Source of the DNA: Streptomyces sp. NBC_00443
GTDB lineage: Bacteria > Actinomycetota > Actinomycetes > Streptomycetales > Streptomycetaceae
Length of the DNA stretch: 64,000 nucleotides
Assembly: GCF_036014175.1 (NCBI RefSeq)
Contig: NZ_CP107917.1
Coordinates: 5,642,001-5,706,000, forward strand
Reading direction: 5' to 3'
In this document: one piece after another, positions 32,538-41,227 of the stretch
Numbering within the stretch: the stretch's first letter is position 1
Layout: each line of letters opens with the position of its first letter
The notes under the pieces: model-generated
What the model was told of the DNA's origin: nothing
Database searches by the model: none
What the model saw: the letters and a program-made list of their open reading frames with translations, nothing else
Position numbers and translations under genes: made by a program

Positions 32538-34843
32538 GCAACGAAGCCGCCACCGCGACCACAGCCGCGGAGGCAGCCCCCGCCCCCGATCAGATCCCGC
32601 ACGGCCTCGGCGCCTCCCTGCCGGCCGCCGACGCCCGTGCCAAGACCGAGGGCACCTTCCCGTACGCGGCCGACCTGTGGGCCGAGGGCCTGCTGTGGGC
32701 GGCCGTACTGCGCTCGCCGCACCCACACGCGCGCATCACGTCCATCGACACCACCCACGCGCGCGAGATGCCCGGCGTCCGGGCCGTCGTCACGCACGAG
32801 GACGTGCCGGGCAGCCCGCTGCTGGGCCGTGGCAGGGCCGACCGCCCGGTCTTCGCCTCCGAGGTCGTACGCCACCACGGTGAGCCCATCGCCGCTGTCG
32901 CCGCCGACCACCCGGACACCGCGCGCCTGGCCGCCGCGGCCGTCATCGTCGAGTACGAGGTGCTCGACCCGGTGACAGACCCCGAGCAGGCCTTCGAGGC
33001 CGAGCCGCTGCACCCCGACGGCAACCTGATCCGCCACATCCCGCTGCGCCACGGCGACCCCGACGCGGCCGGCGACATCGTCGTCGAGGGCCTGTACCGC
33101 ATCGGCCGCCAGGACCCGGCCCCCATCGGCGCCGAGGCGGGACTCGCGGTACCGCGCCCCGACGGCGGCGTGGAGCTCTACCTCGCCTCCACCGACCCGC
33201 ACACCGACCGCGACCGCGCCGCCGCCTGCTACGGCCTGGAACCCGAGCGCGTCAAGGTCGTCGTCACCGGCGTCCCCGGTGCCACCGCCGACCGCGAGGA
33301 CCAGGGCTTCCAGCTCCCGCTCGGCCTGCTGGCGCTCAGGACCGGCTGCCCGGTGAAGCTGACGGCCACGCGCGAGGAGTCCTTCCTCGGTCACACGCAC
33401 CGGCATCCCACCCTGCTGCGGTACCGCCACCACGCGGACGCCGAGGGCAGGTTGGTGAAGGTCGAGGCGCAGATCCTGCTGGACGCGGGCGCGTACGCCG
33501 ACACGTCCTCCGAGGCCCTGGCCGCCGCGGTCGCCTTCGCCTGCGGCCCGTACGTCGTCCCGAACGCCTTCATCGAGGGCTGGGCCGTACGCACCAACAA
33601 CCCGCCTTCCGGCCACGTACGCGGCGAGGGCGCCATGCAGGTGTGCGCCGCCTACGAGGCGCAGATGGACAAGCTGGCCAAGAAGCTCGGCGTCGACCCG
33701 GCCGAACTGCGCCTGCGCAACGCGCTGGCGACGGGTGACGTACTCCCGACGGGCCAGACCGTGACATGCCCCGCGCCCGTCGCGGAACTGCTCCAGGCCG
33801 TACAGGACCACCCCCTGCCGGCGCTTCCCAAGGACACGCCCGAGGACGAGTGGCTGCTGCCCGGCGGCCCCGAGGGCGCGGGCGAACCCGGCGCCGTGCG
33901 ACGGGGCGTGGGCTACGGCCTGGGCATGGTGCACATGCTCGGCGCCGAGGGCGCGGACGAGGTCTCCACGGCGACCGTGAAGGTCCACGACGGCGTGGCG
34001 ACGGTGCTGTGCGCGGCCGTCGAGACGGGCCAGGGCTTCGCGACGCTGGCCCGGCAGATCGTCCAGGACACGCTGGGCATCGACGAGGTGCACGTGGCGC
34101 CCGTGGACACCGACCAGCCCCCGGCGGGCGCGGGCTGCCGCGGCCGTCACACCTGGGTGTCGGGCGGCGCGGTGGAACGGGCCGCGAAGATGGTCCGTAC
34201 GCAGCTGCTGCAGCCTCTGGCGCACAAGTTCGGCATGTCCACGGAGCTGCTCCAGATCACGGACGGCAAGATCACGTCGTACGACGGAGTCCTGTCGACC
34301 ACCGTCACCGAGGCGTTGGACGGCAAGGAACTGTGGGCGACGGCCCAGTGCCGCCCGCACCCGACCGAACCGCTCGACGACGCCGGCCAGGGCGACGCCT
34401 TCGTGGGCATGGCCTTCTGCGCGATCCGCGCGGTCGTCGACGTCGACATCGAACTGGGCTCGGTCCGCGTGGTCGAGCTGGCGCTCGCCCAGGACGTCGG
34501 CCGGGTGCTCAACCCGGCCCAGCTGGAGGCGCGCATCGAGGCGGGCGTGACGCAGGGCGTGGGCATAGCGCTCACGGAGAACCTGCGCTCCGCGCGCGGC
34601 CTGATCCGCCACCCCGACCTCACGGGCTACTCCCTGCCGACGGCCCTGGACGCCCCCGACATCCGGATCGTGAAGCTGGTCGAGGAGCGGGACGTGGTCG
34701 CGCCCTTCGGCGCGAAGGCGGTGAGCGCGGTACCGGTGGTGACCTCCCCGGCGGCCATCGCGTCGGCCGTACGCGCCGCGACGGGCCGCCCGGTCAACCG
34801 CCTCCCGATCCGGCCGCAGGCGGCGGTGGTGACCGGCCAGTGA
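32534..34843 (+). CDS. Xanthine dehydrogenase-like molybdenum subunit, catalytic Glu absent
   Basis: A 769-residue large subunit of the xanthine oxidase family (CoxL/XdhA type). N-terminal a/b-hammerhead domain: FPYAADLWAEGLLWAAVLRSPHPHARI. The Mo-binding part has RGEGAMQ, KKLGVDPAELRLRN and AVETGQGFATLARQI. The motif that normally supplies the catalytic Glu (K-G-V-G-E) reads K-A-V-S-A, with Ala732 in the Glu place, and the GG-F-G-GKE/RED segment reads GATADRED. The enzyme may be inactive, or use another base on a non-purine substrate. It overlaps the 2Fe-2S gene by 4 bp and ends the operon. Confidence 0.85.
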   Translation: MSNEAATATTAAEAAPAPDQIPHGLGASLPAADARAKTEGTFPYAADLWAEGLLWAAVLRSPHPHARITSIDTTHAREMPGVRAVVTHEDVPGSPLLGRGRADRPVFASEVVRHHGEPIAAVAADHPDTARLAAAAVIVEYEVLDPVTDPEQAFEAEPLHPDGNLIRHIPLRHGDPDAAGDIVVEGLYRIGRQDPAPIGAEAGLAVPRPDGGVELYLASTDPHTDRDRAAACYGLEPERVKVVVTGVPGATADREDQGFQLPLGLLALRTGCPVKLTATREESFLGHTHRHPTLLRYRHHADAEGRLVKVEAQILLDAGAYADTSSEALAAAVAFACGPYVVPNAFIEGWAVRTNNPPSGHVRGEGAMQVCAAYEAQMDKLAKKLGVDPAELRLRNALATGDVLPTGQTVTCPAPVAELLQAVQDHPLPALPKDTPEDEWLLPGGPEGAGEPGAVRRGVGYGLGMVHMLGAEGADEVSTATVKVHDGVATVLCAAVETGQGFATLARQIVQDTLGIDEVHVAPVDTDQPPAGAGCRGRHTWVSGGAVERAAKMVRTQLLQPLAHKFGMSTELLQITDGKITSYDGVLSTTVTEALDGKELWATAQCRPHPTEPLDDAGQGDAFVGMAFCAIRAVVDVDIELGSVRVVELALAQDVGRVLNPAQLEARIEAGVTQGVGIALTENLRSARGLIRHPDLTGYSLPTALDAPDIRIVKLVEERDVVAPFGAKAVSAVPVVTSPAAIASAVRAATGRPVNRLPIRPQAAVVTGQ

Positions 34844-35190
34844 GCCGGCTCCGCCTGTCGTGCCGACCGTCGTGCCCACTGCACTGAGGGGCGGGGCGGC
34901 GGGGCCGGCCCTCGCCGCGGATCGCTACTGCGGGCGGCCTGCCCGGAGTTGAGTGCGCGGGTGACCGGTGCGGTGATTCTCGTCGTAACGGAATGCGGGT
35001 GAAGGGAACGCGCGAGGGTGGGCCGAGCGTCTACTGATGTGAAGCGCTGTCATGGGCCCGGCTGATCCGGGGGCGTTGTCAGTGGTGGCGCGTAGTGTTC
35101 TGGGCAGTGGGGACGACGGCCGGGGCCGGCGGGCCGGTCGGTCGGCCGTGTCGTGCCCGGGGGTGGTGGGAAAGCGCATGCGGGGGAGCC
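34844..35190. other. Intergenic region before SUKH-type gene
   Basis: These 347 bp carry no supported gene. A GAGGGG...CCCTC imperfect hairpin near 34887-34915 may end the xanthine-dehydrogenase-like operon. The right half must hold the promoter of the next gene; no box is clear. Confidence 0.35.
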
Positions 35191-36390
35191 ATGAGCACGA
35201 CGATCACGACGCACGCCGGTGATACGGCGATCATTCTGAGCGAGGTCGCGCTCGATCCGTACGTCACGCACGCGTCGACGCGGCGCTGGCTGACGGGACC
35301 CGGACTGCCGGGCGGCAGCGGGGTGTTGGGCTTCGCAGAGCTGTGCCGGGACGGCCTGCGGACGGTGGCGGACTCGACCGGCGATCCGGCGGGCCGGCTG
35401 GCGGCGGAGCTGCGGGACCAGCTGGTGATAGGCGGACTCCTGGGCCCCGGTGGCCTGGAGACGGAGTCGGTCCTGCTGGACGGCGCCACAGGCGAGGTCT
35501 CGACGACGTACTTCCTGCACGACCGCCCCGACCTGATGGACCGCCGCGCACTGGCACCGTCGCTGCGGACACTGGTCCGGTTCGCCGAGGCGACGGACGA
35601 ACTGGCCGGCCTGCGTGGCCAGTTCGCCTCCTACGTCGGCCGCTACGGCCCGCAGGCGGCGGCGGACGCGTCCCGGCACCTGCTGGCCGTGTTCGAGGAG
35701 GGCGCGGACGGCGAGCCGGCGCCGTTCTGGAAGATGGCCGCCCTGATCCGTCCCCTGGCACTCGTCGCGGGCCGCGCCGGGCATTCGGGCCTCGCCCTGG
35801 ACCTGCCCCGGCGCCTCCTGGACCAGGAGTTCGGCCAGGGCAAGGTGGTGCGCTTCGAGGAGGTCGACTTCCCCGCCACGCTCACGCACGAGCCGACGCG
35901 CCGCTTCCTGCGCGAGGTGGGCCTGCCGGAGGACGGCTTCCTGTTCTCCCTCGACACCGATGCGCCGCTGCAGACGCTGGCCGAGTACTACGCCGACGAC
36001 GAGTGCTCGGCGGAACTGCCCCTCGGGGCCGCCCATTTGATACGTCTCGGCCATCTCGTCGAGGACAACAGCCTGGTCATCGACGGCACGACGGGCGCGG
36101 TCCTGAACTGGAGCGAGCCCGAGGCGAGACTGTTCCCCCTGAACACGGACGTGTCCACCCTCGCCTTCACGCTCTGGCTGCTGCACCGCGAGCAGGCGAT
36201 CGACGAGCAGTCGGGCCACGCCCTGACGACCGACACCTACGACCAGCTGGCCATGACCATGCTCCAAGTCCTCTCGACGGTCGACCCGACCGGCGTCAGG
36301 GCGGCGGGTGGGGACGGCCGGCACTACTGGACCGAGGTGTTCCAGGACGAGTCGAGCGGGGTGCTGGAGTCGGTGGGCGGGGCGTGGTGA
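35191..36390 (+). CDS. SUKH-4-like protein
   Basis: A 399-residue soluble protein. The C-terminal half has the SUKH pattern: PTRRFLREVGLPEDGFLFSL, then a loop and GAAHLIRLGHLVEDNSLVIDGTTGAVL followed by a W-SEPEARLFPLNTD stretch. The N-terminal half (about 20-150) resembles it loosely (DQLVIGGLLGPGGLETESVLLDG), so the protein may hold two SUKH-type modules. In other bacteria SUKH proteins are immunity proteins for polymorphic toxins, but streptomycetes carry many free-standing members of unknown role and no toxin gene is visible here. ATG 35191 follows GGGGGAG at 35182-35188. Single-gene unit. Confidence 0.65.
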   Translation: MSTTITTHAGDTAIILSEVALDPYVTHASTRRWLTGPGLPGGSGVLGFAELCRDGLRTVADSTGDPAGRLAAELRDQLVIGGLLGPGGLETESVLLDGATGEVSTTYFLHDRPDLMDRRALAPSLRTLVRFAEATDELAGLRGQFASYVGRYGPQAAADASRHLLAVFEEGADGEPAPFWKMAALIRPLALVAGRAGHSGLALDLPRRLLDQEFGQGKVVRFEEVDFPATLTHEPTRRFLREVGLPEDGFLFSLDTDAPLQTLAEYYADDECSAELPLGAAHLIRLGHLVEDNSLVIDGTTGAVLNWSEPEARLFPLNTDVSTLAFTLWLLHREQAIDEQSGHALTTDTYDQLAMTMLQVLSTVDPTGVRAAGGDGRHYWTEVFQDESSGVLESVGGAW

Positions 36391-36497
36391 GGCACGCGAC
36401 GCGGGGCTGGGCGGCCGGCTGATCACCGAGACCCTGGCAAGGGCCGGCCTTCTCCAGACCCACGTCGCGCGGACGACGCCGTATCCCTGAGGTGTCG

Positions 36498-37748
36498 TCA
36501 GGAGGCCTTGCCGACGGAGCGACGACGGCGTACGGCCAGGACCAGGACACCGCCGAGTGCCGCGGCGGCGGCTGCGGCGCCGGCGATGAGCGGGGTGCCG
36601 TCGGAGCCGGTGCTCGCCAGGTTGCCGTTCACGGATCCGGTGGAGCCGCCCGTCGAGGTGCCGGCCGACGTGGAGCCGGTGCTGCCTGAGCCGCCCGTGC
36701 TGCCGTTGCCGCCCGTGGACTGACCCTCGGGGTCGTTGCCGGCCGTGGTGGAGCCGCCGTCCGTGGAACCGCCGCCGGTGGAGGAGCCGCCGGACGTGGC
36801 CGGGCCGGGCTCGTTGTCGGTCGGGATGGCGATGCGGATCTTGGCCTTGTCGTTGGCGGGGTTCTTGTCGAAGGCCGGGTGGATGTCGTAGACGGAGGTC
36901 GCCTTCACCTCGCCGGTGGTGGTCCGGGCGTCGTCCTCGACGTTCAGCATGAAGGTGAAGGAGAGGGACTCACCGACCTCGATGGTGTGGTCGGCGGGCC
37001 AGCAGACGTACGTGGACTTGCCCGGGGTCCCGGCGGGCCCGGACGGACCGTCGATCCCGAACGGTGCGCAGTCCTCGGGCACTTCGGCGGCGACCGTGTC
37101 CTTCGGGATCCGCACCATGAGTGCCGGCTGGTCGTCGCTCTCCTGGTTCTGGATCCAGCCGGGGCCGTCGTTGCGGAGCTGGACCGTGACGGACTGCTTG
37201 TCGCCCGCGAGGGCCTCCGTGTCCTCGCCGACGGCGACGAGGTCGGCAGTGCTGTCCGCGGTCAGGGTCAGGCGCCGGTTGCTGTCGTCGAACCCTTCTC
37301 CCGGGGCCTCACCGGTGGCCGAAGTGCCGTACTCGACGGCCTCCATCAGGGCGTGGGGCAATGCCTTGAACCGTACGGGCGTCTCGACGGAGGCGCCGGG
37401 TTCGATGACGGTGTCGAGCTCGCAGAGCGCCTGGCGGACCTTGTCCCCGACGGTCGAGTAGGTGCAGCCCTCGACGGCCCCCGGGAAGTCGAGCCCCCGG
37501 GTCAGCCGGATCCGGAAGGTGACGCCGTCCGCGGCCGCGGTGCCCTTGTTGGTGATGACGACCTTCTCGTCGTACACCTCGCCGGGCTTGGGAGACGTAC
37601 TCGGCAGACTCGAGATCACCAGGGAGGGCTCACCTTCCTCGGCATATGCCGCAGGAGCGACGACTGCGGGAAGCGCCGCGACGGCGGCGGCAGCGGCCAC
37701 GAGGGCCGCCGAGTGACGGATGTGCGAGGGGCGGATGCGCTGGCGCAC
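36498..37748 (-). CDS. LAXTG-anchored surface protein
   Basis: A 416-residue exported protein. The signal peptide has a basic start (RQRIRPSHIRHS) and ends near residue 38 (APAAYA). The middle (about 40-290) looks like repeated beta-sandwich (DUF11/CARDB-like) domains. A Gly/Ser/Thr-rich stalk follows (about 300-375). The sorting signal is LASTG, a hydrophobic segment and RRRRSVGKAS. LAXTG is the motif used by class E sortases in Streptomyces, so it should be attached to peptidoglycan. GTG 37748 has GAGGAG 8 bp upstream. It has no co-directional neighbour; role likely surface adhesion or structure. Confidence 0.85.
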   Translation of the reverse strand: MRQRIRPSHIRHSAALVAAAAAVAALPAVVAPAAYAEEGEPSLVISSLPSTSPKPGEVYDEKVVITNKGTAAADGVTFRIRLTRGLDFPGAVEGCTYSTVGDKVRQALCELDTVIEPGASVETPVRFKALPHALMEAVEYGTSATGEAPGEGFDDSNRRLTLTADSTADLVAVGEDTEALAGDKQSVTVQLRNDGPGWIQNQESDDQPALMVRIPKDTVAAEVPEDCAPFGIDGPSGPAGTPGKSTYVCWPADHTIEVGESLSFTFMLNVEDDARTTTGEVKATSVYDIHPAFDKNPANDKAKIRIAIPTDNEPGPATSGGSSTGGGSTDGGSTTAGNDPEGQSTGGNGSTGGSGSTGSTSAGTSTGGSTGSVNGNLASTGSDGTPLIAGAAAAAAALGGVLVLAVRRRRSVGKAS

Positions 37749-37986
37749 GGATAGGGTCTCCTCGTGGGGCAGGAAGTACGGCGACCGGAGAGTTTGCCCT
37801 CCAGTCATGTACTGGACACCTTTAGGGCGCCTGGGGTTGCGCTGTCCGTACGAGGAACTGTCACGGGAGCACGAGGAATCGTCTGTATTGGGCAGGCTGG
37901 GCAGGCTTTCTCCTGTCGCAAGTACTCGGGCTCAGCTGAGTACATGAGCCCTGTTCGCGCGAGGGGCGAGCCGCAACGCTTGGCCC

Positions 37987-38391
37987 ATGCGCCAAGGACT
38001 ACTGAGACCCACCCCCTCCCTGCTGCCGGCCCTCGTGACGGCCGGCATATCGCTCGCGGGGTGGGCCGCCTGGCTGGGCTGGGACCAGCACCGCGACATA
38101 CACCCGGACGGCACGACGACCGGTCCGTACGAGGCTTGGCAGGTGATCGGCCTGGTGCTGACCCTGCTGGTGCCGGTGTACTGGGCGGCGTCCCGGCACC
38201 ACGGCACGGCCGCCGTGCTCGGCCCCACGATCGGCCTGACCGTCGCAGCCTTCCACGACTGGTCGGACGACGCCTCGGGCCTGTACATGATCGGTGTGAT
38301 CATGGTCATGGCGGGGAGCCTCGCCGCGACTGCCGCGGTTTCCGCAGTGATCGGAGCCATGTCCAGGGGCGGACGGCGAGCCGCGCACTGA
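37987..38391 (+). CDS. Small membrane protein, unknown function
   Basis: A 134-residue protein with four hydrophobic segments (about 14-31, 51-68, 76-88 and 96-122), a W-AAWLGWDQHRDIHPDG loop and a basic C-terminus RGGRRAAH. I do not recognise a family. The ribosome binding site is weak, so it may be leaderless. It is the last host gene before the integrated element, whose left boundary lies 48 bp after its stop. Confidence 0.6.
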   Translation: MRQGLLRPTPSLLPALVTAGISLAGWAAWLGWDQHRDIHPDGTTTGPYEAWQVIGLVLTLLVPVYWAASRHHGTAAVLGPTIGLTVAAFHDWSDDASGLYMIGVIMVMAGSLAATAAVSAVIGAMSRGGRRAAH

Positions 38392-38438
38392 GGCCGGCGA
38401 GGGCGACGGCGAGGGGGTGGAGGTGGAGGTGGAGGTGG

Positions 38439-38480
38439 AGGCCGTGGCGGGATTCGAACCCGTGTAACTCGCTTTGCAGG
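38439..38480 (-). repeat. Left attachment site, displaced tRNA-Cys 3' half
   Basis: 42 bp identical to 46455-46496 except T at 38463 against C at 46479. It covers the discriminator base, T arm and anticodon loop of tRNA-Cys but lacks the 5' half, so it is not a tRNA gene. A GGAGGT-type microrepeat abuts it on the host side (38411-38438). Confidence 0.85.
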
Positions 38481-38597
38481 TTTGTCCGGGCTGGTCAGGG
38501 CTGATCCGAGTTCGTTCGGCGGTATTCAGGCCCGTACGGATGTTGGGCTCGCAGGGGCCCGGCGTACGGTCTTGAACGGGCGCGTACGGCGACGATC

Positions 38598-38616
38598 GAG
38601 ACGGAAACTGAGACGG
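38598..38616 (+). repeat. Putative integrase arm sites, left end
   Basis: GAGACGG-AAACT-GAGACGG: two GAGACGG motifs 12 bp apart, about 118 bp inside the left att site. The same paired arrangement occurs inside the right end (46368-46390), as expected of arm-type sites for a tyrosine integrase. Confidence 0.45.
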
Positions 38617-38700
38617 AGCCAGGGCCTTGATCTGGACGATGCCTGACCGGAACGGCCGGCCGGTGGGCACTGAAACGAGCTACGCGCTGCACTGCCTCCT

Positions 38701-38729
38701 AGCGTCGGTGTGCTTGGGACACCAGCGCT
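38701..38729 (-). terminator. Hairpin after endonuclease VII-type pseudogene
   Basis: AGCGTCGGTGT (38701-38711) and ACACCAGCGCT (38719-38729) form an 11-bp stem with two mismatches, at the stop codon of the minus-strand pseudogene. Likely its terminator. Confidence 0.45.
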
Positions 38730-39148
38730 AGTAGCTCTCGTCAAGGTTGCGGCTGTGCGTTGCCCGTCCATGCCGGGGCCGCCATCCACGCCAGTAGCGG
38801 GTGTTACAGCGATTACACAGCGGTGCGCGTACAAAGCCGTGCGTGTGGCAGTGGTCCCACACGCTCGCACACGGTCATGCAGCTTGCATACATGAACTGC
38901 GCAGCAGTCGGCCAGTTCCATCGGCCCTCGCGGTCGACGCGGTAGCGCTCACCCACCAGTTGGCCGTCGTACACCACGGCGTTCGCGTCGCTGCCTCTCG
39001 CGCCGTAGACGACCGCGGTGCGGGTGCACTCGCCTTGCTCGGCAACCACCGCACCCCCGACCCGTTCGAACCAGCCGGTGGCCGGCCGTGATGTGCCCCG
39101 AGGCACGAGCAGTGGCATTCAGCCCCCGTCGCCTCCAAACACGTGCTA
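38728..39148 (-). pseudogene. Endonuclease VII-type gene, 3' part (frameshifted, split by IS)
   Basis: Minus-strand continuation of the gene starting at 41522. Across the IS target the reading frame joins as SKCTSTCLEATGAECHCSCLG, a Cys-rich stretch that fits the 5' part. The frame then shifts twice: ...GWFERVGG...VVYDGQLVGERYR...MYASCM in a second frame, and VWDHCHTHGFVRAPLCNRCN to SRNLDESY in a third, ending TAG at 38728. The CHxHGFVRAPLCNRCNTR core is the HNH-like signature of recombination endonuclease VII domains. The open frame 38813-39118 is just the middle of this gene. Confidence 0.65.
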
Positions 39149-39234
39149 AGGGATGTCCCACAAATCGAAGGTCGGTGGCCAGTTGGCGAGAGGGTTGAGG
39201 GGAGGGGCGAGGGTGAAGGTTGGGAGGTGGCCAC

Positions 39235-40176
39235 TCAGTCCCAGCGCATGTCGATGCGCCCAGCGAAGTTGTCATACCCGGCACGCTCGAATGCCCGGGC
39301 CATCGGTTGGTTTCCCAGATCGGTGTCTGCGGTGACGCGTTCGGCGCCCTGGGCAGCCAGCAGGTGGGTCCCTTCGGCGAGCAGGTCGTTGACGAAGCCC
39401 TGGCCTCGGTGGCCGTCGATCACGCCGAGGTAGGCGATCACGAAGCCGTTCGGGCTTTGCGCCGGAACAACCAAGCCGATTGGTTCGCCGTCCGGGCGGA
39501 CCCCGATCCGCCACCATGCACGCGGACTGGGATAGCTCAGCAGTTCGTCGTGGTACTGCACGCGTGCATAGTCGTTGGCTGAGGAACGGGCGACGTCGGC
39601 CTGGCTGTAGGCATCCAGTGTGCCCGGAAGGATGCGAGTGAGAAGATCGATCGCTTCCTCATCGCTGCTGACCGGGCGGAAGGTCAGGCTGCCACGGTGT
39701 GAAGGCACTGGTGTGCTGGACGTCCAGCGATAGCGGAGCCTCTCGACGAAAATCTTGCCGCCGGTGCGCTCCACCACCTCTATCCGGTCTTTGATGCGAC
39801 GTTCCGTGGTGGAGTCGTCTCTCCAATTCGCCAGGAGGGGCTGGAGAACGTACGGGGGCGGCAGGGTGCCCGCAGGGAAGAGCGCGGTGAGGGCGGTGCG
39901 CAGAAGATGCGCGCCGATGTCTGTCCGGAGCGGGTCGCCGTGGGCGTCGTCGATGTCGAGGGTTTCCATGACTTCGGGCCTGATGCCGCTGCGGGACCAC
40001 CAGCCGACCCGTGCCACCGGTCGGCCGTCTCGTAGGGCCAGCCACATCCAGTCGGCGCTGCAGTGTCCGTTCTGGAGATCTTCTGCGAGACGGTCGTTGT
40101 AGGGGCCAGGCAGAGCATTGAAGAGTTTGATCTCCTCCAGACCGGTAATGGGGCGGAAGATCAGGTCACTTGTCAC
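39235..40176 (-). CDS. GNAT acetyltransferase, possible IS passenger
   Basis: A 313-residue protein. The C-terminal half (about 150-313) is a GNAT domain: IGLVVPAQSPNGFVIAYLGV, then the acetyl-CoA loop HRGQGFVNDLLAEG and the C-terminal NQPMARAFERAGYDN. The N-terminal half resembles a second, degenerate GNAT domain (RPVARVGWWSRSG). The substrate is unknown. GTG 40176 is chosen because GGAG lies 6 nt upstream; ATG 40188 lacks a ribosome binding site. It lies between the inverted repeats of the IS and reads opposite to the transposase. GC is somewhat below the chromosome around it. Confidence 0.8.
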   Translation of the reverse strand: MTSDLIFRPITGLEEIKLFNALPGPYNDRLAEDLQNGHCSADWMWLALRDGRPVARVGWWSRSGIRPEVMETLDIDDAHGDPLRTDIGAHLLRTALTALFPAGTLPPPYVLQPLLANWRDDSTTERRIKDRIEVVERTGGKIFVERLRYRWTSSTPVPSHRGSLTFRPVSSDEEAIDLLTRILPGTLDAYSQADVARSSANDYARVQYHDELLSYPSPRAWWRIGVRPDGEPIGLVVPAQSPNGFVIAYLGVIDGHRGQGFVNDLLAEGTHLLAAQGAERVTADTDLGNQPMARAFERAGYDNFAGRIDMRWD

Positions 40177-40402
40177 GTAAGGCTCCATAGGCAGCGAGGT
40201 TGAGTACCTGTACCAGGTGCACGACGCCGTCCCTTCACTCCTCCTGCCTGCTCGGCGACCGGGCCGCGGACCCGACTCGCCGCTACTTGGCCGGCGGGGG
40301 CAACACGCGAGACGGCGTGGGACCCTGCCGTGGAGGTATAGACGATCAACGTCGCATCCGCATGCGATTTAAGTGCCTTGCCAGATGCGATGATCACCAG
40401 TC

Positions 40403-41173
40403 ATGGCCGGAGTGATCACGGCGTCGGAGCCTTCCTGGATAGCCCTCTTCAGCAGACTGAGTCCGCGTCAGCTCGGTAAGCTTGTCGCTGCATTACGCCG
40501 CGAGGGTGCAGACCGTGTTCGCAGGGGCCGATCATGGAGCTTGCCGCTGGAGGATCGGGTCCTGCTGGTCGCCGCTTACTGGCGGACGAACCTGACGCTG
40601 CGGCAGCTCGCCCCGCTCTTCGGGATCTCAAAGTCGGCCGCCGGCCGCATCATCGACCATGTCGCCCCGTCACTTGCCCTGCAGCCTCGCCAACGGTTCC
40701 GTAAGAACAGCGTGCTGATCGTGGACGGCACGCTGGTCCCCACCCGTGACCACGCGGTCGCCGAGCAGTCCAAGAACTACAGGTACTCGACCAACCACCA
40801 GGTCGTCATCGACGCCGACACACGACTCGTCGTCTCCGTTGGCCAGCCAGTTCCGGGCAACCGCAACGACTGCAAGGCCTGGGAGCTCTCTGGAGCCCGA
40901 GCCACCGTGGGCAAGACCACGGTGATCGCCGACGGCGGCTACCGAGGCACCGGCTTGATCATTCCACACCGCCGCGAACCCTTCCAGGCCGAACTCCCGG
41001 CCTGGAAGGAGGAGCACAATGCCTCTCACCGCAAGGTCCGTGCCCGCATCGAGCACACCTTTGCTCGGATGAAGACCTGGAAGATTCTCCGTGATTGCCG
41101 TCTGAAGAGTGACGGTGTCCACCAAGCCATGCTGGGCATCGCCCGTCTACACAACCTCACCCTCACGGGATGA
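40403..41173 (+). CDS. IS5-family transposase
   Basis: A 256-residue DDE transposase. N-terminal helix-turn-helix: LTLRQLAPLFGISKSAAGRII (about 65-85). Catalytic residues: VDGTLVP with Asp108, ADGGYRG with Asp177, and RARIEHTFARMK with Glu217, all in family spacing. It ends LGIARLHNLTLTG, the usual C-terminus. The gene appears complete with no frameshift, so it may still be active on its ends. It catalyses cut-and-paste movement of the surrounding element. Confidence 0.92.
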   Translation: MAGVITASEPSWIALFSRLSPRQLGKLVAALRREGADRVRRGRSWSLPLEDRVLLVAAYWRTNLTLRQLAPLFGISKSAAGRIIDHVAPSLALQPRQRFRKNSVLIVDGTLVPTRDHAVAEQSKNYRYSTNHQVVIDADTRLVVSVGQPVPGNRNDCKAWELSGARATVGKTTVIADGGYRGTGLIIPHRREPFQAELPAWKEEHNASHRKVRARIEHTFARMKTWKILRDCRLKSDGVHQAMLGIARLHNLTLTG

Positions 41174-41227
41174 AGAAGGAACGAGTAGATCGCCCAACAC
41201 ACCTGAGATCATTAGCGGGACAGCTCT

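Larger units (their letters stand above)
39149..41227. mobile_element. IS5-family insertion carrying a GNAT gene
   Basis: The ends are related inverted repeats. AGGGATGTCCCACAAATC (39149 onward) and, read from the right, AGAGCTGTCCCGCTAATGATC (41227 backward) agree at most positions around TGTCCC. TA flanks both sides (39147-39148 and 41228-41229), a target duplication seen in some IS5 subgroups. Removing the unit restores the reading frame of the endonuclease VII-type gene at the junction. At 2,079 bp it is about twice a normal IS of this kind because it includes an acetyltransferase gene. Confidence 0.6.

Noticed and set aside
38411..38438. GGAGGT microrepeat as a minisatellite of interest
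   Set aside because: Short simple repeat next to the att site; too small to interpret.
38439..38480. Second tRNA-Cys gene
   Set aside because: Only the 3' half is present and the 5' half is unrelated sequence; it is the displaced att copy.
38813..39118. Independent 101-residue minus-strand protein
   Set aside because: It has protein-like text, but it is the middle section of the frameshifted endonuclease VII-type gene; residues on both sides continue in other frames.
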